NCBI GenBank assembly: GCA_964530525.1
Contig: CAZHBH010000009.1
Coordinates: 1-48,480, forward strand
Length of the DNA: 48,480 nt
Source of the DNA: CAYNQN01 sp964530525
GTDB taxonomy: Bacteria > Actinomycetota > Acidimicrobiia > Acidimicrobiales > Acidimicrobilacustridaceae
Direction of reading: 5' to 3'
Positions 36,684 to 43,435 of this stretch are shown here, one piece after another; position 1 is the stretch's first letter; each line of letters starts with the position of its first letter. The notes below the pieces were generated by a model. The model worked only from the letters and a program-made list of their open reading frames with translations, did not search any database and was not told where the DNA came from. A program made the translations under genes and the position numbers.

Positions 36684-38621
36684 TCAGGCTTCCCTGCCTT
36701 CACGCCGTCCCGCACCACGATCGTGCTCCTCCCGGCGTGAGCGCCTGCCACCAAGCGCCGTGGCGATGGCCGTACCGCCGGTGACGAGGGCTGTACCGGC
36801 CAGCACGAGCGTGCCGACGGGTGCACCGGTGACCGGCAGGGGGCCCTTACGGGCCTGCACTCGAGGATCGGGGACGCCGGCAGGCGCCGGCGGCTCGGGA
36901 CGGTCGGGGACCACGGTGGTGGTCGGCACCACGGTGGTGGTCGTGGAGGGCGTCGTGGTGGTCGTGGGCACGCTGTCGAAGTGGACCTCGGCGTCGTCGC
37001 TGGCGGTGACCTGCAGTCCGTCGCCGCCATCGGGGCGCACCTCGGTGCCCGAGGCCGTCACCACGTCGACGTGCGGGTGCGCCGGATCGCCTTCGACCAC
37101 CGATGCGAAGCTGCAGGCCACGACGGCCCCCGGCTCCAGGATCGATCTCTCGAGCGGGGGGCAGTCGTCCGAGCTGACCTGGGGGTTGGCCGGATCCAAG
37201 AGATCACCGAAGCGGTCGTCCCTGAGGGAGTCGAGGCGGATCCGCTCCACTCCCTGCGGTGAGGTGTTGGCCACCTCGACGTGGTAGGTCACAGAGCCCT
37301 CTGGCGAGTCGATCCGAGTGGGTTCCGCCCGCTTGACCACCGAGATGCGCGGGTCCGCCACGTAGTTGAACCACTCGCACTCGAGGCTCTCGGCGTTGTC
37401 GACGGTGACGGTGATCGATGTGCTGTCGTGATCGACCCAAGGGCCGGCGCTCCCGTCGGGGTGCTGCACACGACAGCGCGAGCTCCAAAGCCTCTCCGCG
37501 GGGAGGTGCATCTCGGCGAGCGTCACGTCGTACGCACCGCCATCGCCGATCCACGACCAACCGGCTTCCCCGTCGGCGCCGGTGGCAGCGAATGCCGACT
37601 CCGGGGTCGTGCTCGCCGGCGCGCGATCGAAGGCGATCTCCATGGGTCGTCCCGCAGAGGGCTGCCAGGCCCCCGTACCGCCCCCGGCCGACAGCTCGTA
37701 CTTCCTGGCGATGGCGGAGCCTCCGCACGAGTTCGCCACCGACGCCAGCAGCGTCTCCAGCAGCTCGTCGTAGTGAGCGATGAAGTAGTAGTCGTCGTCG
37801 GGCTCGGAGGTCCCCAGCCCGCCGGTGATCCGCTCCAGGTTGCCGACCTCGACCGCCGAGCCCACTCCGATGGCCACCACCCTGGTGGATCCGTCGGCCT
37901 TGATGCCGTCGGCCGCCGTGACGCCGAAGTTGACCGGGTCGTCGACGGTCCAGCCCAGCTCCGGCGGGCCGGGCACCGTGGGACTGCCATCGGTGATGAC
38001 GATGACGATGTCGGCGTCGGCCGGCGTGTCGCCCCCGGGCGCCGTGGCACCGGGCACGACGTATCCCGACGACGAGCCCCCGAGGCCCGCCTCCCAGTTG
38101 GTCCAGCCCTTCGTGCGCTGGTCCTGTGGGCTCGATTCGGACGCGAACGGTATGGAGTCCACCGTGCCTGCAAGGGCCAGCCGTCCGGCGGGGGTGTCGG
38201 TGGAGGTGAAGCCGATGGCCGGGAAGTCGGCTGGGCCGATGTCCCACGACGGATCTCCACCGAGTGGGTTCGGCCCCACGTAGCCGGATGCAGCTGTGCC
38301 GAAGGACCACACCCCGACCTCCATCCCCGACCCGGCGAGGCCTTCGACCAGTTCGGCGACCGCCTGCCGGATGAGGCCGGGGTTGAACGGGCTGTCGTCG
38401 AGGATGCTGTTGGAGCGATCGATGCTGATCCCCAGCCGCAGCGCGCAGCCATCCGGCCACGGGTTGTTGGGGGTTCCCGGCAGCAAGGCGGCGTGGGCGT
38501 CGGGCGCCCGTGCCACCAGGCAGGCCGCAAGGACGAGCAAAGCCGTGAGCCCCGTAGCGAGCCGAGTGACCAGCCTTCGGACGTCCACCGACGTGCTGGA
38601 TGGAAGTTTGTCAGTTGTCAT
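36684..38621 (-). CDS. VWA-domain surface protein with LPVTG sorting signal
   Basis: 645 residues. Signal peptide (about 1-44, LVTRLATGLTALLVLAACLV ... AHAA). Von Willebrand factor A domain (about 50-290): LRLGISIDRSNSI stands where DxSxS is expected, VIVITDGSPTVPG supplies the TDG turn, and RVVAIGVGS the later strand. Then SpaA/CnaB-like beta segments (WSWIGDGGAYDVTLAE and RISVVKRAEPTRIDSPEGSV), a Thr/Pro-rich stalk, and a wall-sorting tail: LPVTG, hydrophobic helix, RRSRREEH. It is therefore probably sortase-anchored; no sortase gene is in the window. ATG 38621 overlaps the preceding stop as ATGA and has GAGGAG upstream. Adhesin or pilus-tip-like role is inference. Last gene of the XRE operon. 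Confidence 0.87.
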   Translation of the reverse strand: MTTDKLPSSTSVDVRRLVTRLATGLTALLVLAACLVARAPDAHAALLPGTPNNPWPDGCALRLGISIDRSNSILDDSPFNPGLIRQAVAELVEGLAGSGMEVGVWSFGTAASGYVGPNPLGGDPSWDIGPADFPAIGFTSTDTPAGRLALAGTVDSIPFASESSPQDQRTKGWTNWEAGLGGSSSGYVVPGATAPGGDTPADADIVIVITDGSPTVPGPPELGWTVDDPVNFGVTAADGIKADGSTRVVAIGVGSAVEVGNLERITGGLGTSEPDDDYYFIAHYDELLETLLASVANSCGGSAIARKYELSAGGGTGAWQPSAGRPMEIAFDRAPASTTPESAFAATGADGEAGWSWIGDGGAYDVTLAEMHLPAERLWSSRCRVQHPDGSAGPWVDHDSTSITVTVDNAESLECEWFNYVADPRISVVKRAEPTRIDSPEGSVTYHVEVANTSPQGVERIRLDSLRDDRFGDLLDPANPQVSSDDCPPLERSILEPGAVVACSFASVVEGDPAHPHVDVVTASGTEVRPDGGDGLQVTASDDAEVHFDSVPTTTTTPSTTTTVVPTTTVVPDRPEPPAPAGVPDPRVQARKGPLPVTGAPVGTLVLAGTALVTGGTAIATALGGRRSRREEHDRGAGRREGREA

Positions 38622-39412
38622 TTGAGTGCGCTCCTCGTGTCGTCTGCGGGGGTACATGTGTGCAAACCCACAGACGCAAGGACTTCCCGGCTCGCCCACG
38701 CGCCCCTCATGAAGGACCTTCGAGGCCTCACGACCTCCTCCACCAGATCCCGCACTCGAGGATCTGCCCAGACGTCCGATCCCCTCGCGGCTCGCTCGAC
38801 GAGTCCGGGGTGCGGGCCGCCGTTGCGGGCCCTGGGCTGGCCGATCATCAGCACGACGAGCGCCCTGCACGAACGGCGGTCCAAGCCCGTTCGCTCCGCG
38901 ATGTCCGCGCTCGCCCCGTTGTAGATCGCGTGCACCCCGACGTCGGCTGCCAGATCGGCGACCAAGCCCACGGCGTGGCACGCCGCGGCTCGATCCATGC
39001 CCGATCGGGCGAGGAGCTCGACGAGGCGAGCGAGCACCGGACCCAGCTGGGCGGCAGCCGGTTCACCGCTCCGCGGCCCCACCGGAGCCCATCCCTCCTC
39101 CTCGGCGGTGGTGTCGAGGCGAGCGGGCGCCGGGACGCTCTCCACCAGACGCAGAGCTGCCCACTCGTTGCACCCGTAGACGGCGCCCCGAAAGGCGCGG
39201 CCGGCGGCCTTGCGGCCCACCAGGCGGAGCCCGGCGGTCGACCGGACGCCCAGTTCGGCCCAGGCTTCCCACATCGCCAGCGCCGCTGCCGAAGCGACCT
39301 CGTCACGCATCCACGCCGGAGCCCGCATCGACACCTCCACGGCCAGCTCCGGCACCAGGCGCACGACGTGCTCGGGCCAGTCGACGGCCGCTGCCCCGCC
39401 TCGGCTTCCCAT
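38618..39412 (-). CDS. Uncharacterised HTH-like protein between XRE regulator and VWA protein
   Basis: 264 residues, no family recognised, no signal peptide or membrane helix. The N-terminal half is helical with aromatic and Arg residues (MRDEVASAAALAMWEAWAEL, then GRKAAGRAFRGAVYGCNEWA), reminiscent of sigma region 2. Further on, GASADIAERTGLDRRSCRAL looks like a helix-turn-helix (xxIAxxxGxxxxxxRxLxxxM). It may therefore be a diverged sigma-like or DNA-binding regulator. It starts 6 bases after the XRE gene and overlaps the VWA gene by ATGA, so production of the surface protein is translationally tied to it. Function unknown. Confidence 0.75.
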   Translation of the reverse strand: MGSRGGAAAVDWPEHVVRLVPELAVEVSMRAPAWMRDEVASAAALAMWEAWAELGVRSTAGLRLVGRKAAGRAFRGAVYGCNEWAALRLVESVPAPARLDTTAEEEGWAPVGPRSGEPAAAQLGPVLARLVELLARSGMDRAAACHAVGLVADLAADVGVHAIYNGASADIAERTGLDRRSCRALVVLMIGQPRARNGGPHPGLVERAARGSDVWADPRVRDLVEEVVRPRRSFMRGAWASREVLASVGLHTCTPADDTRSALK

Positions 39413-39418
39413 CGCGGA

Positions 39419-39688
39419 TCACGCCCTCTCCGACCGCCTCCGGCGACGCCCGCCGGGTGCCTCGGGAGGCATGTACGAGAAGGCCGTGACGTCGACGGTC
39501 AGGCGATCTGCGATCCTCCTGGTCAGCTCTGGCGAGGGTTGCTTGCGCCCCGCCTCGATGTTCGTGAGGTAGGAGGCCGAGACCCCGACGTCCTCGGCGA
39601 CCTTCTGCTGGGACAGGCCGATGGCCTCCCGGATGGCCCTAACGGCGGGCCCGTGCACGATCCGTCTCTTGAGTTGGCTGGAACCCAT
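39419..39688 (-). CDS. XRE-family transcriptional regulator
   Basis: 89-residue DNA-binding protein with a single Cro/C1-type helix-turn-helix (about 15-70): AVRAIREAIGLSQQKVAEDV, then SASYLTNIEAGRKQPSPEL and RRIADRLTVDVTAF. The basic tail GGRRRRRSERA follows. No ligand-binding or protease domain is fused. First gene of a three-gene operon with the HTH-like protein and the LPVTG surface protein. ATG 39688 is 7 bases behind TAGGCT, and the -35 hexamer lies inside inverted repeats that could be its own operator, so autoregulation is likely. Toxin-antitoxin pairing was considered, but the next protein does not resemble a known toxin. Confidence 0.9.
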   Translation of the reverse strand: MGSSQLKRRIVHGPAVRAIREAIGLSQQKVAEDVGVSASYLTNIEAGRKQPSPELTRRIADRLTVDVTAFSYMPPEAPGGRRRRRSERA

Positions 39689-39695
39689 GGGGTAC

Positions 39696-39725
39696 AGCCT
39701 AGGGTGGTTCGAGCTAGTGATACAA
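39696..39725 (-). promoter_or_regulatory. Complete promoter of the XRE operon
   Basis: On the minus strand: -35 TTGTAT (39725-39720), 18-base spacer, -10 TAGGCT (39701-39696), 7 bases, ATG 39688. The best-formed sigma-70 promoter I see in the window, and apparently leaderless. Confidence 0.6.
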
Positions 39726-39769
39726 GTAGCTTTACCCAGCAGTTTGTATCGCCAACGTAGGCGCTACTT
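39719..39769. repeat. Nested inverted repeats in the XRE control region (candidate operators)
   Basis: GATACAA (39719-39725) pairs with TTGTATC (39744-39750), and AAGTAGC (39724-39730) pairs with GCTACTT (39763-39769). The region is AT-rich for this genome and overlaps the -35 element. Confidence 0.5.
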
Positions 39770-39775
39770 ATAGGT

Positions 39776-42487
39776 CTAGTTCGGTCGTTCGCTCTCCGTC
39801 CACGGAGTTGGCCCTATGAGACCCTCCCCAACCGCCCTGTGCACCGCTTCTCGTCGGTTCGCCACGCCGAGCTTCCTGTAGATCCTGCGCAGGTGGGTCT
39901 TGAGCGTGTTCGTGGAGATGAAGAGGCGCTCGGCGATGACCCTGTTGCTCTCGGGCGTCGCGAGCCGCCGCAGCACCGCGAGCTCGCGCCCACTCAGGTT
40001 GGACTTCGCGGCCGACTGGGGGCGCCCGGCAGCCAGCACCGCGACGGCGTAGGAGGTGGGGCTCGCCTCCGCACACCTGCGGACCAGCCGATCGGCCACG
40101 ACCCCGGCGTCGACGAAGGTGCGGAGCTGGCCGTGCGCCTCTCCCAACTTCAACGCGGAGCCCATTCGGGAGACGGCGGTGCCGTGCTCCCCCATCTCCT
40201 CGGCCAGCACCGCTGTCCAGATGAGCCTCTCGATGTTCGCCCTGACCGTCTCCAACGCAGGCCACGCCTCCAGCACCGACCTGGCGGTGTCGACGTCTCG
40301 CCTCTCGAGCGCAAGGGCCGCCGCGGCGCTCAGCGTGTCGAGCATCGGCACGGATAGCGCCAGGAGGCGCTCGGCCCTGTCGAGGTCTCCCATCGTCGTC
40401 CACAGGCGAGCCTCGGCAGCGAGGAGCACGGACGCGACCTGGGGAACGGCCTGGCGGGCGACATCCCTGCGGAAGTCCTCCGCTGCCGCCACCGCCTCGG
40501 TGTGCTCGCCGGTGGCGATGGCCAGCAGGCACTGCTCGGCCAGCTGCATCGCCACCACAGCCGTCCGCTTCGCCTTGCGTGCGAGCCCCCCCGCCTCGGC
40601 GAGGTGCTCGGTGGCCTCGGTGACGTCGTTGCGCTCCCGGGCGAGCATCCCCAGCGTGAGCGTGGTGTCTATCGTCGACAGGTGACCGTCGAGGTCGTGC
40701 TCTGCCGCGAAGCTGGCCGCCTCCGCTGCCCAGCTGGCAGCCCTGTGGAGGTCCCCTGCTCTGGCTTCCACGTGTGCGAGCGACCCCAGCGCTCCGACCC
40801 TCGCCGACCAGTAGGCGTGACCTTGGCTGGCGCGTGTCAGGAGCTTGCGGGCCCGCTCCGGGTTGTCGAGGTAGTCCTCGGCGCGGCCGGCGTAGAGGTC
40901 GGCCTGCATGCTCATGAACTCCGGGTTCTCCATCGGGGAGAAGTACGGGTCGTCGGGAGGGGGGCCGGGATCGGCCGCCCACGCCCATATCGCCTCCGCG
41001 TGCTCCAGGACCGATTCGAGCGGCTCTTCGTACTGGACGCCCATGCAGTGCAAGAGGTGGACGTCGGCCTCCACGTACGGGTCGCTGAACCCCGCCGCCT
41101 CGATCTGGGCGATCAGAGCCTCAGCCGTCGCCGAGTTCCCGAGGGTTCGCGCCTGGCCCGCCAGGATTAGGGCACCCCGCTGGCTACGCCGTACGAAGGC
41201 AGCGGGCACCGCCTGGGTCCAGCGCAGGGTCGAGCCGTGGTAGCCCTTCTCCAGCAGGTCGAGGGAGCGCTGGATCACCATGTCCACCAGCTCCTCCCAC
41301 GCCTCTGCCCGCACGAGCAGGTCGCCGGCGGCGAACAGCTCGTTGCGATCGAGGTTCCAAAGGGCAGCCTTCTTGGTGAGCTCCCTCGCCTCCTCGAGGT
41401 TCGTCGAGCGGAGCTCGCTGCGGAGCATCTCGGCGAACAGCTGGTGGTACCTGAACCACTCCCGCTGGCCGTCGACGGGGGCCACCAGTAGGGAGCTTCG
41501 CTCCAGGTGCTCGAGGACGGCCTGGCTGTCGGTCCTCCCGGTGAGGACCTCGGCGAGGGATGCGCAGATGGTGTCGGCCACCGAGGTGCGGAGCATGAAC
41601 TCGCGGATGTCGGCGGGCTGGTTGTCGAGCAGCTCCTCCCTCAGGTACCTAGACAGCGTCCGGTGGTTGCCGTAGTAGCTGTCGATGAAGCCGTCGACAT
41701 CGCTACGGGTCCGCAGGGCTATCGCCCCCACCTGCACCGCCGCCGCCCATCCCTCCGTGCGGCCGTGCAGCATCGTGCGCTGGGCGTCGTCGAGCTCCAC
41801 CCTCGCCACGCGCTCAACGATCTCCGCCTCCTCGTCGGGAGTGAAGGCCAGGGCCTCCTGGCCGAAGCGTGAGACCTCTCCCAGCATCTCCAGGCCCGTG
41901 AAGCGTTCGGAGGGGTCGACCCTGCTGGCGATCACGAAGTGGATCTGCTGGGGCGCCCATCGGACGAGCTCGCCGACGTCGCGCGCCAGCTCGTCGGTGA
42001 GGTGGTGCAGGTCGTCGATGACGACCAGGGTCTCGGGAAGGGTCGCCAGGGCAGCGGTGATCCTCTGCACCGCGTGGCTGCCGAGGCTCTGCTCGGCGAC
42101 CGCCAGGGTCTCGACGTCGGGGAGGAACGAGGTGAACCGCTGGCGGAAGGACTCGAGGAGGCGGTGTGCCAGGCGAGCAGGGTTCACGTCTGCCGGGTCG
42201 AGGCTGATCCACACCACCTCTCTGTCCAGCTCGCTGGCGGCGAGCTGTGCCATGAGCACCGACTTCCCGGATCCTGCCGCCGCCACCAGCAAGGTGAGTC
42301 GTCTGGACGTCGCCGACCTCAGCTTCCCCAGGAGCGTCTTTCGGGGGACTATCGAGCCCGAGATGACCGGTATGGCGGGCTCGATGCTCGGCGGCTGCCG
42401 TGCCACCCCAGCCCCTGAGGTCTCGCCGGGGTCGGAATCACCGAGCGACGATGCAGCTCCCACCGCCGATCGCCCCTCCCCTCGCAT
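39776..42487 (-). CDS. MalT/LAL-type ATP-dependent LuxR regulator
   Basis: 903-residue transcription activator of the STAND class. N-terminal NTPase (about 30-330): Walker A LLVAAAGSGKSVLMAQLA, Walker B TLVVIDDLHHL, IASRVDP sensor and the GRTEGWAAAVQVGAIAL motif typical of MalT-like proteins. TPR-like helical repeats follow (about 400-820). The C-terminal LuxR HTH (about 835-895) reads LSGRELAVLRRLATPESNRV, then IAERLFISTNTLKTHLRRIY and RKLGVANRREAV. ATP and an inducer probably drive oligomerisation on target promoters; inducer and targets are unknown. ATG 42487 follows AAAGGG; the open frame upstream to 43039 lies across rpe and is discarded. Divergent from rpe. Confidence 0.92.
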   Translation of the reverse strand: MRGEGRSAVGAASSLGDSDPGETSGAGVARQPPSIEPAIPVISGSIVPRKTLLGKLRSATSRRLTLLVAAAGSGKSVLMAQLAASELDREVVWISLDPADVNPARLAHRLLESFRQRFTSFLPDVETLAVAEQSLGSHAVQRITAALATLPETLVVIDDLHHLTDELARDVGELVRWAPQQIHFVIASRVDPSERFTGLEMLGEVSRFGQEALAFTPDEEAEIVERVARVELDDAQRTMLHGRTEGWAAAVQVGAIALRTRSDVDGFIDSYYGNHRTLSRYLREELLDNQPADIREFMLRTSVADTICASLAEVLTGRTDSQAVLEHLERSSLLVAPVDGQREWFRYHQLFAEMLRSELRSTNLEEARELTKKAALWNLDRNELFAAGDLLVRAEAWEELVDMVIQRSLDLLEKGYHGSTLRWTQAVPAAFVRRSQRGALILAGQARTLGNSATAEALIAQIEAAGFSDPYVEADVHLLHCMGVQYEEPLESVLEHAEAIWAWAADPGPPPDDPYFSPMENPEFMSMQADLYAGRAEDYLDNPERARKLLTRASQGHAYWSARVGALGSLAHVEARAGDLHRAASWAAEAASFAAEHDLDGHLSTIDTTLTLGMLARERNDVTEATEHLAEAGGLARKAKRTAVVAMQLAEQCLLAIATGEHTEAVAAAEDFRRDVARQAVPQVASVLLAAEARLWTTMGDLDRAERLLALSVPMLDTLSAAAALALERRDVDTARSVLEAWPALETVRANIERLIWTAVLAEEMGEHGTAVSRMGSALKLGEAHGQLRTFVDAGVVADRLVRRCAEASPTSYAVAVLAAGRPQSAAKSNLSGRELAVLRRLATPESNRVIAERLFISTNTLKTHLRRIYRKLGVANRREAVHRAVGEGLIGPTPWTESERPN

Positions 42488-42600
42488 CCCTTTGCCTTCG
42501 TAGCAGAGCCCGACACCTGGCCCCTGAGGGATCCAGGCAGCTAGAGCTGACCATCTCTGGACTGGGATCATACGGATGTCGGACCGCGATTTCCCCAAGC

Positions 42601-42632
42601 CTCCGCACCCGGCATCTCGCGTGGCGGAGATG
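42601..42632. promoter_or_regulatory. Nested inverted repeats in the luxR-type/rpe intergenic region
   Basis: CTCCGC (42601-42606) / GCGGAG (42624-42629) and CATCTC (42613-42618) / GAGATG (42627-42632). A possible regulator site in the 234-base divergent gap; no other structure is obvious there. Confidence 0.25.
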
Positions 42633-42709
42633 TGGCTGGCGCCGGCCAGCCCGAAGGGTCGCTCACGTTCGCCCAGCTGCGTCTTCACATGCCCGATCAC
42701 CCGGCGGGA

Positions 42710-42715
42710 TAGGGT
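42710..42715 (+). promoter_or_regulatory. -10 element TAGGGT of rpe
   Basis: TAGGGT, CCAGCG (6 bases), then ATG 42722; leaderless geometry. Confidence 0.55.
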
Positions 42716-42721
42716 CCAGCG

Positions 42722-43435
42722 ATGGCAGAGCACGAGTCCGCTCCCCGCGAGGTCGAGATCGTCCCGTCGGTCCTTCCGGCCGACTTCGCCAGACTGGGAG
42801 ACGCCGTGGTGGCGCTCGCCGAGGCAGGGGTCGACCGCATCCAGTGGGACATCATGGACGGCCGATTCGTCCCCAACCTCACGTTCGGGGCCGACGTGGT
42901 CGCGTCCACCAGGGACCTCGTCGCGGTGCCCTTCGAAGCCCACCTGATGGTCCACGAGCCTGCGTGGATCATGGGACCACTCGTGGAGGCGGGGTGCCAG
43001 AGGTTGATCGTCCACGCGGAGTCCGTCATCCACCTCCACAGGGCCCTCGGCCAGGTACGAGAGGCCGGTGCGGCTGCGTCCGTCGCGGTGACGCCGTCGA
43101 CTCCCGTAGAGGCCATCGAGAACGTCCTAGACATGGTCTCGATGGTCCTGGTCATGACCGTGAACCCAGGTTTCGGCGGGCAGGCCTACATCGGCACCAT
43201 GGAGCCGAAGATCCGCAAGCTGCGGCAGGTCGTGGTGGAGCGGGGGCTCGACGTCGACATCGAGGTAGACGGAGGGATCGGACCGAGCACCGTCTCGGGC
43301 GCGGCAAGATCGGGTGCGAACGTCTTCGTGGCGGGTAGTTCGCTGTTCAGGGACCCCGAAGGCCTCTCACATGCGGTGGACGAGCTGCGAACCCTCGCCG
43401 TCGAGGCTCAGCGCGAGGTCTCGCCTCCACGGTAG
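42722..43435 (+). CDS. rpe: Ribulose-phosphate 3-epimerase
   Basis: Interconverts ribulose 5-phosphate and xylulose 5-phosphate in the pentose phosphate pathway; cytoplasmic TIM barrel with one divalent metal. 237 residues, slightly longer than usual because of the ends. Conserved blocks in order: IVPSVLPADFARL, IQWDIMDGRFVPNLTFG (metal His is replaced in this stretch by the WDIMDG acid set), FEAHLMVHEP, LIVHAES, VMTVNPGFGGQAYI and VDIEVDGGIGPSTV (catalytic Asp) followed by FVAGSSLF (phosphate loop). ATG 42722 is 6 bases behind TAGGGT. Its last 69 bases overlap the antisense end of the AddA-like gene. Confidence 0.93.
   Translation: MAEHESAPREVEIVPSVLPADFARLGDAVVALAEAGVDRIQWDIMDGRFVPNLTFGADVVASTRDLVAVPFEAHLMVHEPAWIMGPLVEAGCQRLIVHAESVIHLHRALGQVREAGAAASVAVTPSTPVEAIENVLDMVSMVLVMTVNPGFGGQAYIGTMEPKIRKLRQVVVERGLDVDIEVDGGIGPSTVSGAARSGANVFVAGSSLFRDPEGLSHAVDELRTLAVEAQREVSPPR

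Noticed and set aside
36900..36975. Repeated GTGGTG/ACCACC sequence as a possible regulatory repeat
   Set aside because: It encodes the Thr/Val-rich stalk (TTTT and TTVV runs) of the VWA surface protein, low-complexity coding sequence.
38618..39688. XRE plus next gene as a toxin-antitoxin pair
   Set aside because: The second protein is larger than typical toxins and shows no HigB, HipA, RES or nuclease motif; the operon continues into a surface protein.
39776..43039. MalT/LuxR frame extended to 43039
   Set aside because: The extra 184 residues lie antisense across rpe and are not protein-like; ATG 42487 fits the NTPase N-terminus.
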